Shown: positions 33,206 through 42,196 of the stretch, in pieces
Layout of the letters: the number at the start of each line of letters is the position of its first letter
Numbering within the stretch: the stretch's first letter is position 1
Assembly: GCA_910584845.1 (NCBI GenBank)
Contig: CAJUDH010000002.1
Span: forward strand, 1 to 64,000
DNA length: 64,000 nt
From: an uncultured Lachnospiraceae bacterium
Lineage (GTDB): Bacteria > Bacillota > Clostridia > Lachnospirales > Lachnospiraceae
Direction of reading: 5' to 3'
Position numbers and translations under genes: made by a program
The notes under the pieces: model-generated
Told to the model about the DNA's origin: nothing
The model's database searches: none
What the model saw: the letters and a program-made list of their open reading frames with translations, nothing else

Positions 33206-33883
33206 ATGCCGGTTTTTCGTTTGGGCAAAGGCGGCATCTATTTCCCCAACCCCCAACTGGCGGAAGAAGACGGGCTTCTGGCTGTGGGCGGCGACTTAAG
33301 CGTAGAACGGCTGCTTCTGGCCTATACCAACGGGATTTTCCCCTGGTTCAACCCGGGGGAAGAAATCTTGTGGTGGTGCCCCCACAAACGGTATTTGATC
33401 TTCCCCGGCCAGGTACACGTATCCCGCTCCCTAAAAAAACACATGAAAAAACATAAAATCCAGATGGTCCTAAACCGGGACTTTTCCGACACCATGCACC
33501 GGTGCCGGATGAAGCGGGAAAAAGAAGGCACGTGGATCGGCGACGAAATGGAACAGGCCTACCTGGCCCTCTATCAAGCAGGGTTTGCCGTCAGCGTGGA
33601 AGTTTTCCAGGAGGAAGAGCTGGCCGGCGGCCTTTATGGCGTGTCTATCGGAAAATGCTTTTTTGGGGAAAGCATGTTTTCCGAAATGGAAAACGGTTCC
33701 AAAATGGCCCTGGCCGCTTTCGCCCATTTGCTGGAACACAGCGGCTTCCTTTTTATCGACTGCCAGTTTTATACCGAGCATTTGGAAACCATGGGAGGGC
33801 AATACGTCAGTTGGGAAAAGTATCAGGAACTTTTAGGCAAAGGCATCCGGCAAAAGGCTGCCGGACAAGAAGAAAACTTATAA
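33206..33883 (+). CDS. aat: Leucyl/phenylalanyl-tRNA-protein transferase
   Basis: A 225-residue enzyme that adds Leu or Phe from aminoacyl-tRNA to N-terminal Lys or Arg of proteins, creating N-degrons for ClpS-ClpAP-type proteolysis. Family motifs: FPNPQLAEEDGLLAVGGDLSVERLLLAY, NGIFPWF, WWCPHKR, GTWIGDEM, GGLYG, CFFGESMFSEMENGSKMAL and FIDCQFYTEHLETMGG. Length is near E. coli Aat (234). The start follows GGAGGG, 16 bp after topB. Aat is common in proteobacteria and patchy in Firmicutes; no ClpS gene is in this window. The identification is secure on motifs. Confidence 0.94.
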   Translation: MPVFRLGKGGIYFPNPQLAEEDGLLAVGGDLSVERLLLAYTNGIFPWFNPGEEILWWCPHKRYLIFPGQVHVSRSLKKHMKKHKIQMVLNRDFSDTMHRCRMKREKEGTWIGDEMEQAYLALYQAGFAVSVEVFQEEELAGGLYGVSIGKCFFGESMFSEMENGSKMALAAFAHLLEHSGFLFIDCQFYTEHLETMGGQYVSWEKYQELLGKGIRQKAAGQEENL

Positions 33884-34057
33884 GAGGATTCCAGGTAATC
33901 GGCGGCGTCCTTTGTCCTTTTGACAGCAACGGCCATTGGATCGAGGATCACACACAAACGGGCCAGTTGTCCGGGCAGGAAAAAAAGATCGAATTTTTTA
34001 CGCAACGGAATGATTTTCCCCCTTTACCGGCTGCCTCCAATGCTGCCTTGCTATTCA

Positions 34058-34094
34058 TAAAAATCCCGTATGCCCCATGGACGGGGCATACGGG
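34058..34094 (-). terminator. Terminator of the DapB-like dehydrogenase gene
   Basis: On the minus strand CCGTATGCCCC / GGGGCATACGG forms an 11-bp perfect stem with a six-base loop, followed by GATTTTTAT. It sits 26 bp beyond the stop codon. Confidence 0.85.
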
Positions 34095-34119
34095 GATCCC
34101 ATAACCTCTATAGATACGT

Positions 34120-35160
34120 TTAAATATCCAAATACATATGCATGGGGTACGCCAGGTATTCTACATTTTCCAGCTTTTCCACAGTTATATACCCGGCAGG
34201 CGCATTCAGGACTGTCGGGATCCGGTTTACGATGGTTGCGCAAGTATGTTCCACCGTGGCCGGTTTTTGGACAAAGAAGGTGGTATCTGGCTCACCGATA
34301 ATTTTCCAGTCACACAGGTCCCCGTCTTCCGGCCCGTAAACCTTTCCGATGCATTGGGTTTCGATTACCGGCCCCTGGAAGGTTTCGGTAGTCACTACCG
34401 CGCTCATCCCGATGCAGTTACCTTTCGGTATCGTAGCCCCTAGTGTCTCTGAGTACAAGTCTTTATCGTAGAAATACGGTACACATTTCTGTGTCTGGGA
34501 CTTAATGGTCCATCCCATTTTATTGCACAAAGCTTCATTGGAATTCCACACATAGCTAGGCTCCAAAGTAGTAGGATGGGCGATTTTTTCCTCAAATTCT
34601 TCCGGGGTCAATCCTACGCCGTGGGCCTCGGCCAACGCCAGGCCATAGTCTTCTACATTGTAGCTGGTAGCCCCTTCAATCTTGTCAATCCGGTGTACGC
34701 CCCCTGCCACACAGCCAATCATATTGATCCAGTAAATATCCTGCATCCCCGCGCCTACGATTGTGCACCCGTTCTCCTTGGCCAGGGCATCCAGCCTGTT
34801 GGTAATGGCAGAAGCCGTTGTCCACGGATAAACGGCCTCTTCACAGGTGGTCACCACATGGATCCCCCGGGAAACGCATTTCTCAAAATGGGAAAAACAG
34901 TCATCCATAAAGCTAAACAACGTCACTACCGCAATATCTGCGTCGCACTGGTCAAGCACGGCGTCTGCATCATTTTGGATGGCTACGCCCAGCTTCACGC
35001 CTAGCCCGGCGAAGTCCCCCACATCCATACCTACCACTGCCGGGTTCACGTCAATGGCGCCTACGATCTCTGCCCCTTTTTCATAGAGGTAACGTAGGAT
35101 ATACTTGGCCATCTTCCCACACCCATACTGGACCACACGGATTTTCTCACAATTTTTCAT
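34120..35160 (-). CDS. NAD(P)-binding DapB-like dehydrogenase (2,4-diaminopentanoate dehydrogenase-like)
   Basis: A 346-residue protein with an N-terminal Rossmann domain, VVQYGCGKMAKYILRYLYEKG and AIDVNP, followed by TLFSFMDDCFSHFEKC and VVTTCEEAVYPW. The layout is that of dihydrodipicolinate-reductase-like enzymes such as clostridial 2,4-diaminopentanoate dehydrogenase (Ord) from ornithine fermentation. No other ornithine or lysine fermentation genes (aminomutase, thiolase) are nearby, so the substrate is open. The ATG at 35160 follows AAAGGAG; upstream in-frame codons are not used. The gene stands alone with its own terminator; a MerR-type gene lies upstream on the same strand. Confidence 0.75.
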   Translation of the reverse strand: MKNCEKIRVVQYGCGKMAKYILRYLYEKGAEIVGAIDVNPAVVGMDVGDFAGLGVKLGVAIQNDADAVLDQCDADIAVVTLFSFMDDCFSHFEKCVSRGIHVVTTCEEAVYPWTTASAITNRLDALAKENGCTIVGAGMQDIYWINMIGCVAGGVHRIDKIEGATSYNVEDYGLALAEAHGVGLTPEEFEEKIAHPTTLEPSYVWNSNEALCNKMGWTIKSQTQKCVPYFYDKDLYSETLGATIPKGNCIGMSAVVTTETFQGPVIETQCIGKVYGPEDGDLCDWKIIGEPDTTFFVQKPATVEHTCATIVNRIPTVLNAPAGYITVEKLENVEYLAYPMHMYLDI

Positions 35161-35442
35161 CGCAAATCGCTCCTTTCCCAATTTGGCAGGGCTGCCCTTT
35201 TGCAGCCTCTGCATTGCCATACCCGTCTTCTGCCTGCGCCGGTTGGCCCTGCCCAAGCCTTCTGCCTTTTTGCCTTTTGGCTATGGGCGGCCCGCGGCAG
35301 GCTGCCCAGCCCCCCTATCCCCTTTACAAGCGCCTCCGGGAAGAATGGGGCACTACGGCCTCCGGCGGACCTGGTTTACCGGATCCCTGTTTCTAGTATA
35401 AGGGTTATACAAAGTATCAAGTCAAGGAAAAATATTCCTGTT

Positions 35443-36294
35443 TTATCGCCGGTTTTCTCCCCCCGGCGGAAATGCTACCGGAACCTGCAGCCGCAAAAAC
35501 ATCCCCCTCTCCTGCATATCCATGGGCACTTCGGCCACTACCTCACAAATATAATCCCCGGTTATCCGGTAACGTTTTTCTTCCACTTCCTCTAGCAGCC
35601 GGCCGATATAGGCCTTTTCCTTGTCAAACCCATTGCAGTAGATACACAGATAAGCGCTGGCGGCAATGGGGGTAATCAGGCTGTCCCTAACCAGCCCCCG
35701 GTCAACCAGCACAAAAATCTCCGTAGAATAATAATCCCGTTTAAGCAGCCGTTCTTTCCTCAAAATTGACCCGGCGTTATAAAAATAAATCGGGGACATT
35801 TGGTGGGCAATCAAGTCTTTTTTTACTTCCCTGAGGATCTTTTCATACATGTCAATCCCATAATCATAAAAATTCACCCCGGAATCCATCTTATACATAA
35901 ACCTCCTAGGGATATATTCCAGCACAATGGTACCGTCGGGCGGCGCGCTTTCGTACCACTCATAGCTTTCCAGGGTCCGCTCGATGGCCCTGCGCTGGTA
36001 AGTCAGCTCCCTTTCCTGCCTGGCAATGGCATCCAGGTTCCGGTTCAGCAGTGCTTTTAGTTGCCCCGGTTCAAAATGGTTGACCTGTGATTTAATGTCT
36101 TTCAGGGACATCCCCAATGCCTTCATCCTCTGAATCATATCCAGCTGTGCGTTTTGCCGGATGTCATAATACCGGTATCCGGTATCCCGGTCCCGGTAAG
36201 CCGGCAAAAACAGCCCTTCCCGGTCATACAGCCGTAATGTCTGCTCGGAAATCCCGTTCATACGGGCCATCTGGCCGATGGTCATTTTTTTCAT
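35443..36294 (-). CDS. MerR-family transcriptional regulator with effector-binding domain
   Basis: A 283-residue regulator. The MerR helix-turn-helix is at the N-terminus (TIGQMARMNGISEQTLRLYDREGL, then the wing TGYRYYDIRQNAQLDMIQRMKALGMSLKDI). A coiled-coil dimerisation helix runs about residues 80-115. The C-terminal 160 residues resemble GyrI/BmrR-like ligand-binding domains (VLEYIPRRFMYK, EKAYIGRLLEEVEEKRYRI). Such regulators sense drugs or metabolites and usually control a neighbouring efflux gene; a MATE exporter lies 1.4 kb away on the other strand, behind an AraC gene. GAGGTGAAGATCTT precedes the ATG. Confidence 0.9.
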   Translation of the reverse strand: MKKMTIGQMARMNGISEQTLRLYDREGLFLPAYRDRDTGYRYYDIRQNAQLDMIQRMKALGMSLKDIKSQVNHFEPGQLKALLNRNLDAIARQERELTYQRRAIERTLESYEWYESAPPDGTIVLEYIPRRFMYKMDSGVNFYDYGIDMYEKILREVKKDLIAHQMSPIYFYNAGSILRKERLLKRDYYSTEIFVLVDRGLVRDSLITPIAASAYLCIYCNGFDKEKAYIGRLLEEVEEKRYRITGDYICEVVAEVPMDMQERGMFLRLQVPVAFPPGGENRR

Positions 36295-36702
36295 AAGATC
36301 TTCACCTCACTTTTGTGCCGGATACCCTTAAAACCAGTACCGGCTACAGGCATAAAGCCCCGGCCCGCCGCAGGGGGTACATCAAAAAACGCCGGGCGCC
36401 AACCGGTTCCCCACATCATAAAAACATCCATATATCGGTCAATTATTCATTAAAATTCTATAATATCCCTTTAAAATCCCACCATTAATCTTACATACTG
36501 CTATAATTATAGTAGAAAAACCTTATACGGCCTTCCGCTTTTGGCCAGTAAAGTTTTTACCGAAGGCGGCGATATAAAATAGAAAAAGGCATACGCCAAA
36601 TAGTAGCCCCGGCTGGTTTTGCATAGGTACATCTGCCAGAAAACCGGCAGCAAAAAATATAAAGAGGCCCCAGGGCCATCCGATCTTCCAGGAGGGATTG
36701 TA
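36295..36702. other. Divergent spacer between merR-type and araC-type genes
   Basis: About 400 bp without a gene. A TATAAT (36502-36507) in TGCTATAATTATAG may be the -10 for the AraC gene, giving a leader of about 190 nt. A short stem CTGCCagaaaacCGGCAG lies near 36631-36648. Otherwise nothing recognised. Confidence 0.4.
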
Positions 36703-37569
36703 TTGTCAGACAACCAAGGCTTTCCCCAGCCAAACGAAGGGAAATACCGGAACATCATCCAAGAATTTATGGTGGAAAGGACCCGCAGGCCAGCCGGGTT
36801 TTCCATGGGCGGCCCCCACTACCACCCTTATTATGAACTATATTATCTGGTTACCGGCCGCTGCCGTATGTTCATCCAATACAAGCTTTACTACGTTTCT
36901 GCCGGGGATATGGTTTTTTTGCCGCCGTCTTGCCTTCACCGTACCACTTACGGGCAAGGCCAGGCTGTAGACCGTTTTACGGCCAATTTTACCCCGGGAT
37001 TTGTCCGTGCCTTTACGGAAAGCTGCACCGGCGGCGCCCTGCCGTCGGCCTTCCCCCACCAAAAATTAACCATACCAGAAGGCAGCCGCAGCGAGGTCGA
37101 ACAGCTGTTTTCTTCCATGATCCGGGAATCCCTGCAGGAAGACCCTTTTACGCAAATCCAGAAAAAAAGCCTGCTTTTTCAGCTCCTAGCCTTACTGGGG
37201 CGATGCCAGCAAGCCATCCCGGCACCCCAGCTGCTGGTCCCCGACGACAAAGCCATCCAGCAGGCGGCGCAATTTATTTACCGCCACCACCGGGAACCCG
37301 TCAGCCTGGAACAGGCCGCCCGTGCCGGGCATTTAAGCCCTACCTATTTCTCCCGGCGGTTCCGGCAAGTAACCGGAATGCGGTTTAAAGAATATTTGAC
37401 CCACGTCCGCCTGCTGGATGCGGCAGAGCTATTACGGGCTACCGGACGCCCCGTTACGGAAATCGCCGTAACCTGCGGCTTTTCTGACGGCAACTATTTT
37501 GGCGACGCCTTTAAGAAGGCATACGGGATGCCGCCCAGCCAATTCCGGAAAAACCGGGGGCCTATTTAA
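36703..37569 (+). CDS. AraC-family transcriptional regulator
   Basis: A 288-residue regulator with an N-terminal cupin-type sensing domain (HYHPYYELYYLVTGRCRMFIQYKLYYVSAGDMVFLPP) and a C-terminal double helix-turn-helix: SLEQAARAGHLSPTYFSRRFRQVTG and VTEIAVTCGFSDGNYFGDAFKKAYG, ending PSQFRKN. I start it at TTG (36703) because AGGAGGG lies at the right distance and no ATG in frame has one. It is followed at 126 bp by a MATE exporter on the same strand and may regulate it or the divergent gene. The effector is unknown; the cupin suggests a sugar or small organic ligand. Confidence 0.9.
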   Translation: MSDNQGFPQPNEGKYRNIIQEFMVERTRRPAGFSMGGPHYHPYYELYYLVTGRCRMFIQYKLYYVSAGDMVFLPPSCLHRTTYGQGQAVDRFTANFTPGFVRAFTESCTGGALPSAFPHQKLTIPEGSRSEVEQLFSSMIRESLQEDPFTQIQKKSLLFQLLALLGRCQQAIPAPQLLVPDDKAIQQAAQFIYRHHREPVSLEQAARAGHLSPTYFSRRFRQVTGMRFKEYLTHVRLLDAAELLRATGRPVTEIAVTCGFSDGNYFGDAFKKAYGMPPSQFRKNRGPI

Positions 37570-37695
37570 TGGATCCCACCTTTAATAGGGCAAAATTTCT
37601 GTATTATTTCCGGAAAAACCCCATAAATTCCGTATCTATTACCAGAATCATGCGGTATGATAACCATAATTTACGGAATAAAGAAGGGGGTCCCT

Positions 37696-39108
37696 ATGAA
37701 TGTAAAATTATCCCAACGGGAAGAAGAGTTCCTGGATTTTTCCCTTAACGGCGCCATGGGCAAAGTAATCTTCCATGTTTGTGCCCCCCTGGCCCTTTAT
37801 CAAAGCCTGGCACAACTATTCAAAATCCTGGATTCCCTGATGGCCGCCCATATCAGCCCGGCAGCGGTATCCACGGTATCTTACCTGTCCCAGGTCAACC
37901 TGGCATTATCCGCCCTGGGCAGCGGGCTGGCGGTAGGGGCAGGCATAAAAATCAGTGAAGCCTACGGGGCCGGCGACCAGGAGCTGGTGAAACAGCGCGT
38001 CAGCTCTTTATTTGCCCTTTGCGCCCTTATGGGCGGCCTGCTTTTGTTTGTTTTAGCCCCTCTGGCCGCCCCTTTCCTTCGCCTGATGAGGACGCCGGAG
38101 GAATTTATCCTGGAGGGGAGCCTTTATTTTATTTTGGAATTATTCGGATTGGCCATCACGTTTTTTAACCATGTCTATATTTCTGTGGAGCGGGCCAGGG
38201 GCAATTCCTCCCGGATCTTATTCCTGAATATGGCCGTCATTGTAGCAAAGCTTGCTTTAACCGCCTGGTTCGTATATGGGTTTGGCAGCGGCATCAACAT
38301 GATCGCAGTAGCCACTGTCCTTTCCCAAGGGCTTTTGATGGCGGCCGGGATCGTCAACCTAAGCCAAAAAGGCAATGCTTTTAGTTTTTCCCTCCATAAG
38401 GTTTCTTTTCGGAAAAACGTCATAGGGCCCATGGTTTCCCTTTCCTTTCCGGTAATCGTGGAAAAAATCGCCTTTTCCCTGGGGAAAGTAGCCGTCAATT
38501 CCATGAGCGTGGCCTACGGGGCCCTGACAGTAGGGGCTTTGGGGATTTCCAATCAAATCGGCGGGATTACCACGACCCCGCAAAACGGCGTCCAGGAAGG
38601 CGGCTCCGCCATCATCAGCCAAAATTTAGGAGGCGGGAAGCCGGAACGGGCCTTATCTGCCTTTTGGTGGATGCTGGCGGTAAATATTGGGTTTGGGGCC
38701 GTTTTTATGTCCATAACTTTACTGTATCTGGAACAAATTTCTTGTTTTTTTGCCAAAAACCATGAGGAATTTTCCAGGATGATCCAGGAAATCTACCGTT
38801 TTGAAGCCCTTGGGGCAATCCCCCTTGGCATCAATGCTGCCGTTCAAGGGCTCCTCTATGGTTTTGGGAAAACGAAAACCACCCTGATTATTAATTTCAG
38901 CCGTGTTTTCGTATTCCGTATCCCTGTCTTGTGGGCCCTGCAACGGTTTACCAGCCTGGGGAGCGTCAGTGCAGGAATCGTCATGGGCGTCAGCAATGTT
39001 TCCATCGGAATCCTGTCCCTGGGGATCGGGATTTATGAAGTAAAAAAAATCCGGCACCAGGCCAAAGGTTACAGGGCACATAATCCATTGACAAACGGAG
39101 CCATATAG
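37696..39108 (+). CDS. MATE-family efflux transporter
   Basis: A 470-residue integral membrane protein with about 12 helices in the two-bundle MATE arrangement. Typical segments are LYQSLAQLFKILDSLMAAHISPAAVSTVSYLSQV in helices 1-2 and the matching repeat SLGKVAVNSMSVAYGALTVGALGISNQIGG in the second half. It would export cationic drugs or metabolites using Na+ or H+. ATG behind AGGGGG. It follows an AraC regulator by 126 bp and precedes the DUF134-NifX gene by 52 bp. Substrate not predictable. Confidence 0.9.
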   Translation: MNVKLSQREEEFLDFSLNGAMGKVIFHVCAPLALYQSLAQLFKILDSLMAAHISPAAVSTVSYLSQVNLALSALGSGLAVGAGIKISEAYGAGDQELVKQRVSSLFALCALMGGLLLFVLAPLAAPFLRLMRTPEEFILEGSLYFILELFGLAITFFNHVYISVERARGNSSRILFLNMAVIVAKLALTAWFVYGFGSGINMIAVATVLSQGLLMAAGIVNLSQKGNAFSFSLHKVSFRKNVIGPMVSLSFPVIVEKIAFSLGKVAVNSMSVAYGALTVGALGISNQIGGITTTPQNGVQEGGSAIISQNLGGGKPERALSAFWWMLAVNIGFGAVFMSITLLYLEQISCFFAKNHEEFSRMIQEIYRFEALGAIPLGINAAVQGLLYGFGKTKTTLIINFSRVFVFRIPVLWALQRFTSLGSVSAGIVMGVSNVSIGILSLGIGIYEVKKIRHQAKGYRAHNPLTNGAI

Positions 39109-39160
39109 ATTACAATAATTACCGACATATGACGAAAACATTTCAAAAGGAGATGATCCT

Positions 39161-39943
39161 TTGGCTAGGCCACAACGCCTTCGGCGAGTTTGCGAAGAAC
39201 CTGCCTATGACAGTTTTTCCCCCGGCGGCATATGCGTGGGGGAGCCAGTTGTGTTGACTGTGGATGAATACGAAGCCATCCGCCTGGTAGACTATGAGAA
39301 AAAAACCCATGGGCAGTGCGCCGCCTTAATGGATGTCTCCCGCACTACCGTGACGGAAATTTATGAAAGCGCACGGGGCAAAATTGCCGAATGCCTGGTC
39401 AACGGGAGGAAACTATGGATATCCGGCGGCCATTACCGCCTTTGCGGCGGTTTATCCGGATGCTGTGGCAAAAAAGGGTGCCGGGCAAAGCACCAGGAAC
39501 CCCGAAAGGATGTCCAGGAAATGGTTTTGGCAGAGAAAGGAGCAGACAAAATGAGGATTGCCGTAACTTATGAGGACGGAAAAGTATTTCAGCATTTTGG
39601 CCATACGGCGCAATTTAAGTTTTACGACATTGAGGGAAAAAAAGTGGTAGGGCAGCAAATAGCCGATACCATGGGAAGCGGCCATGGGGCGCTGGCAGGC
39701 TTCCTCACGGCTAACGGTGTAGACGCCCTTATCTGCGGCGGCATTGGCGGCGGCGCACAAACCGCCCTGGCCAATGCAGGGATCCAGCTTTTCGGGGGGG
39801 TCTGCGGCAATGCAGACGACGCTGTTTCAGCGTGGCTGGACGGCACCCTTTCCTACAACCCGGACGTACATTGCAGCCACCATGGCCACCAAGGCCACAG
39901 CCATGCCTGCGGGGAAGATAAACAGGGGTGCCCCGGGTCATAA
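39161..39943 (+). CDS. DUF134-NifX fusion protein
   Basis: A 260-residue two-domain protein. Residues 1-95 are DUF134, a helix-turn-helix-like domain (RPQRLRRVCEEP, VVLTVDEYEAIRLVDYEKKTHGQCAALMDVSRTTVTEIYESAR). After a Cys-rich linker (CGGLSGCCGKKGC), residues about 128-240 are a dinitrogenase iron-molybdenum cofactor (NifX/NifB) domain (MRIAVTYEDGKVFQHFGHTAQFKFYDIE, GVDALICGGIGGGAQTALANAGI). A His/Cys tail (HCSHHGHQGHSHACG) could bind metal. The two domains are usually separate neighbours; here one frame encodes both. TTG start behind AAAGGAG. No nitrogenase genes are near, so a metal-cluster or regulatory role is likely. Confidence 0.88.
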   Translation: MARPQRLRRVCEEPAYDSFSPGGICVGEPVVLTVDEYEAIRLVDYEKKTHGQCAALMDVSRTTVTEIYESARGKIAECLVNGRKLWISGGHYRLCGGLSGCCGKKGCRAKHQEPRKDVQEMVLAEKGADKMRIAVTYEDGKVFQHFGHTAQFKFYDIEGKKVVGQQIADTMGSGHGALAGFLTANGVDALICGGIGGGAQTALANAGIQLFGGVCGNADDAVSAWLDGTLSYNPDVHCSHHGHQGHSHACGEDKQGCPGS

Positions 39944-40033
39944 ACCAAGTATATCGAAAGGGGAACAGCTAACCTTCCGGCCCCGGCCAATCGCCGGCAG
40001 GGGCCGGCAACACAAACCGATAAAAGAAAAGGA

Positions 40034-40062
40034 TTGACAAATGTTTTTTGTAGAGTTATCAT
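40034..40062 (+). promoter_or_regulatory. Promoter of the T-box-TRAP operon
   Basis: A perfect -35 TTGACA (40034-40039) and TATCAT (40057-40062, five of six) are 17 bp apart. Transcription would start near 40069, just before the T-box leader. Confidence 0.75.
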
Positions 40063-40068
40063 ATACTA

Positions 40069-40358
40069 CAAATTTCAAATCCATATGTGTTGATAAGGAA
40101 GAGTACCGATTAGGAAGCCTCCAGAGAGCCGCAGGCAGGTGGGATGCGGTGGCCGGTTTTTCGGGAAAATCCCCTTTGAGCAGTCCGGCTGAAGAACTGT
40201 CGCAGGTTTGCGTAAGCCCGACCGGCAAGTGCCCGTTACCGCACTGCCTGTTAGCATCTTTTGGGCTGACAGGTGCGAGGGGCTGCATGTTGCAGCAAGG
40301 AGAGTGGTACCGCAGAAGTTTCCAGCTTTTGTCTCTTAGAGGCAAAAGCTGTTTTTTT
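40069..40358 (+). promoter_or_regulatory. T-box riboswitch upstream of the TRAP transporter
   Basis: The leader has the T-box hallmarks: the specifier-loop S-turn GAGTA (40101-40105), the AG-bulge AGAGAG (40123-40128), the antiterminator T-box GTGGTACCGC (40304-40313), and an intrinsic terminator with 9-bp stem CAGCTTTTG/CAAAAGCTG followed by T7 (40323-40358). TGGT in the T-box pairs with NCCA of a tRNA whose discriminator base is A. By analogy with the UGAA-specifier pattern the codon may be GAA (Glu, 40194-40196), with CTG (Leu) next to it as the alternative, at low certainty. No other gene lies between it and dctP. Confidence 0.9.
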
Positions 40359-40443
40359 GTCCTATAAAAAGGTCATCCCTGCCCAAATCTCCATGGCGGC
40401 AGTTGACAATATACATTAACATCTTTCAAGGAGGATAACCATT

Positions 40444-41541
40444 ATGAAAAAAAGTGCAAAAATTATGGCGTTGGCCTTGGCAGCAGCAACGGCCTTAAGC
40501 CTGGCCGGCTGCGGTTCTTCCGGCAGCCAGGATGGCGCCCAGGGCACGCAGGCTACCACGACAGGGGAAACTGCGGCAAAAGAGGGGGGCCAGGACGAAG
40601 CCAACGGCGGTAAAACCGCACCGGAAGGGGCCACCGTGCTGAAACTGGGCACCACTGTAAACGAACAGGACAGCTTCCAGGTGGCGGCGGAAAAGTTTGC
40701 CGAGCTGGTAGAAGAACGCACCAACGGCGCTTATGTAATCGAAATTTACCCCAACGGCACCCTGGGCGGCGAGAGGGACATGCTGGAAAGCATGCAGATC
40801 GGCACCCTGGATATGGGGATCATCACCAGCGGCCCCTTCATCAACTTCTCTTCTGACATGGGCGTTTTGGATATGCCTTATCTGTTTGCCAGCAATGAAG
40901 AAGCCTATGCCGTCCTGGACGGGGAGATCGGGCGGGAACTTTTAGACACCCTGGAGGACTCCGGGTTAAAGGGCCTTGCTTATGCAGAGCGGGGATTCCG
41001 CAACCTGACCAACAGCGTAAAGCCCATCCAGTCTGCGGCTGACCTTGCCGGCATGACCATCCGGATCATGGAAAACGACGTTTATACCGCCAGTTTCCAA
41101 GCCATGGATGTAAACGCCACCCCTATGGCATGGGCAGATGCGCTGACTGCGCTGCAGCAGGGCACGGTACAGGGCCAGGAAAACCCCATTAACGTCATTT
41201 ATTCCTACAGCCTGTGGGAATCCCAAAAATATGTAACCTTGGACCGCCACTCCTATTCCACCGCCATCATCACCATGAGCGCTTCTTTGTTTGACTCCTT
41301 GGACGCAGATACCCAGCAGGTATTTTTGGATGCGGCCCAGGAAGCCGCCGAGCACGAGCGGGCATGGGTTGCCGACCAGGAAAGCTCCCAGCTACAGGCC
41401 CTAAAGGACAACGGCATGGAAGTGGTCGAAGATCCGGACCTGGCTTCTTTCAAAGAGGCGGTGCAGCCTGTCTATGACCAGTATGCCGAATACAGTGATT
41501 ACGTTTCCAGGATACAGGAAGTTATCGCCGGCATGAAATAA
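40444..41541 (+). CDS. dctP: TRAP transporter solute-binding lipoprotein, DctP family
   Basis: A 365-residue extracytoplasmic binding protein. The signal peptide ends in the lipobox LAG-C23; a Ser/Gly/Glu linker runs to about residue 60. The DctP core follows: KLGTTVNEQDSFQVAAEKFAELVEERT, IYPNGTLGGERDMLESMQIGTLDMGI, and GMTIRIMEN, whose Arg contacts the substrate carboxylate in structures of this family, then TPMAWADALTALQQGTVQGQENP. It captures a carboxylate (C4-dicarboxylate, sugar acid, or possibly an amino acid) for the DctQM permease. AGGAGG precedes the ATG. Expression is under the T-box leader immediately upstream. Confidence 0.93.
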   Translation: MKKSAKIMALALAAATALSLAGCGSSGSQDGAQGTQATTTGETAAKEGGQDEANGGKTAPEGATVLKLGTTVNEQDSFQVAAEKFAELVEERTNGAYVIEIYPNGTLGGERDMLESMQIGTLDMGIITSGPFINFSSDMGVLDMPYLFASNEEAYAVLDGEIGRELLDTLEDSGLKGLAYAERGFRNLTNSVKPIQSAADLAGMTIRIMENDVYTASFQAMDVNATPMAWADALTALQQGTVQGQENPINVIYSYSLWESQKYVTLDRHSYSTAIITMSASLFDSLDADTQQVFLDAAQEAAEHERAWVADQESSQLQALKDNGMEVVEDPDLASFKEAVQPVYDQYAEYSDYVSRIQEVIAGMK

Positions 41542-41697
41542 ACCGGTCCATAAAAGCCTTGATGCAAAAATACTGCCCGGCGGCCACGGGATGGACATGG
41601 CAAAATGCCCTGCCATACGGCCGCCAGGCAAGGCAGCTTCGCACAGGCCAACAAACCGGCAAGTGAAAACAGATGATTTACGAAAGGAGAACACCTT

Positions 41698-42195
41698 ATG
41701 ATTGTTGTTCATGGCATTCATAAACTCAGTGATATACTGGACAAAGCCATGGAAGTGGCGATTGTATTTATGTTAGGTTCCATGGTTGTGATTACTGGTG
41801 CGCAGATCGTCTGCCGTATCTTTTTCACCTCCCTTGCCTGGAGTGAGGAGGCTACCCGGTACCTGCTGATCTGGAGCACCCTTCTGGGTGCGGGCTGCGT
41901 GTATAAGCATGCGGGCCACATTTCCATATCCCTGGTTCAGGATGCTTTGCCTGAAAAAGCCAAGGACGTATTGCAGATCCTGATCCATGGCCTGTGTACG
42001 TTACTCTTTATCCTGATTTTGTACTATGGGGTCCAGTACTTTGGCCGGCAAGGCAAACAGTTGTCCCCTGCCCTTCGCCTTCCCATGCGCTATGTATATA
42101 CCTGCATCCCCATCGGGGCCGGCATAATGGCTTTCCATGCGCTGGATGCGATCCTTCAGAACCTGCTCCACCTGTTAGGAAAGGGGGAATCTTAA
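41698..42195 (+). CDS. dctQ: TRAP transporter small permease subunit, DctQ family
   Basis: A 165-residue membrane protein with four helices (about residues 19-42, 53-70, 92-115, 136-157). It shows the DctQ signature: LGSMVVITGAQIVCRIFF, SLAWSEEATRYLLIWSTLLGAGCVYKHAGHISI, and RLPMRYVYTCIPIGAGIMAFHAL. It pairs with the large permease encoded one base after its stop codon. AAAGGAG precedes the ATG. The 156-bp gap to dctP has no terminator, consistent with one operon. Confidence 0.93.
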   Translation: MIVVHGIHKLSDILDKAMEVAIVFMLGSMVVITGAQIVCRIFFTSLAWSEEATRYLLIWSTLLGAGCVYKHAGHISISLVQDALPEKAKDVLQILIHGLCTLLFILILYYGVQYFGRQGKQLSPALRLPMRYVYTCIPIGAGIMAFHALDAILQNLLHLLGKGES

Positions 42196-42196
42196 T

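Noticed and set aside
40041..40367. 108-codon plus-strand open frame across the T-box leader
   Set aside because: The sequence is explained by T-box stems and terminator; the frame has no ribosome binding site.
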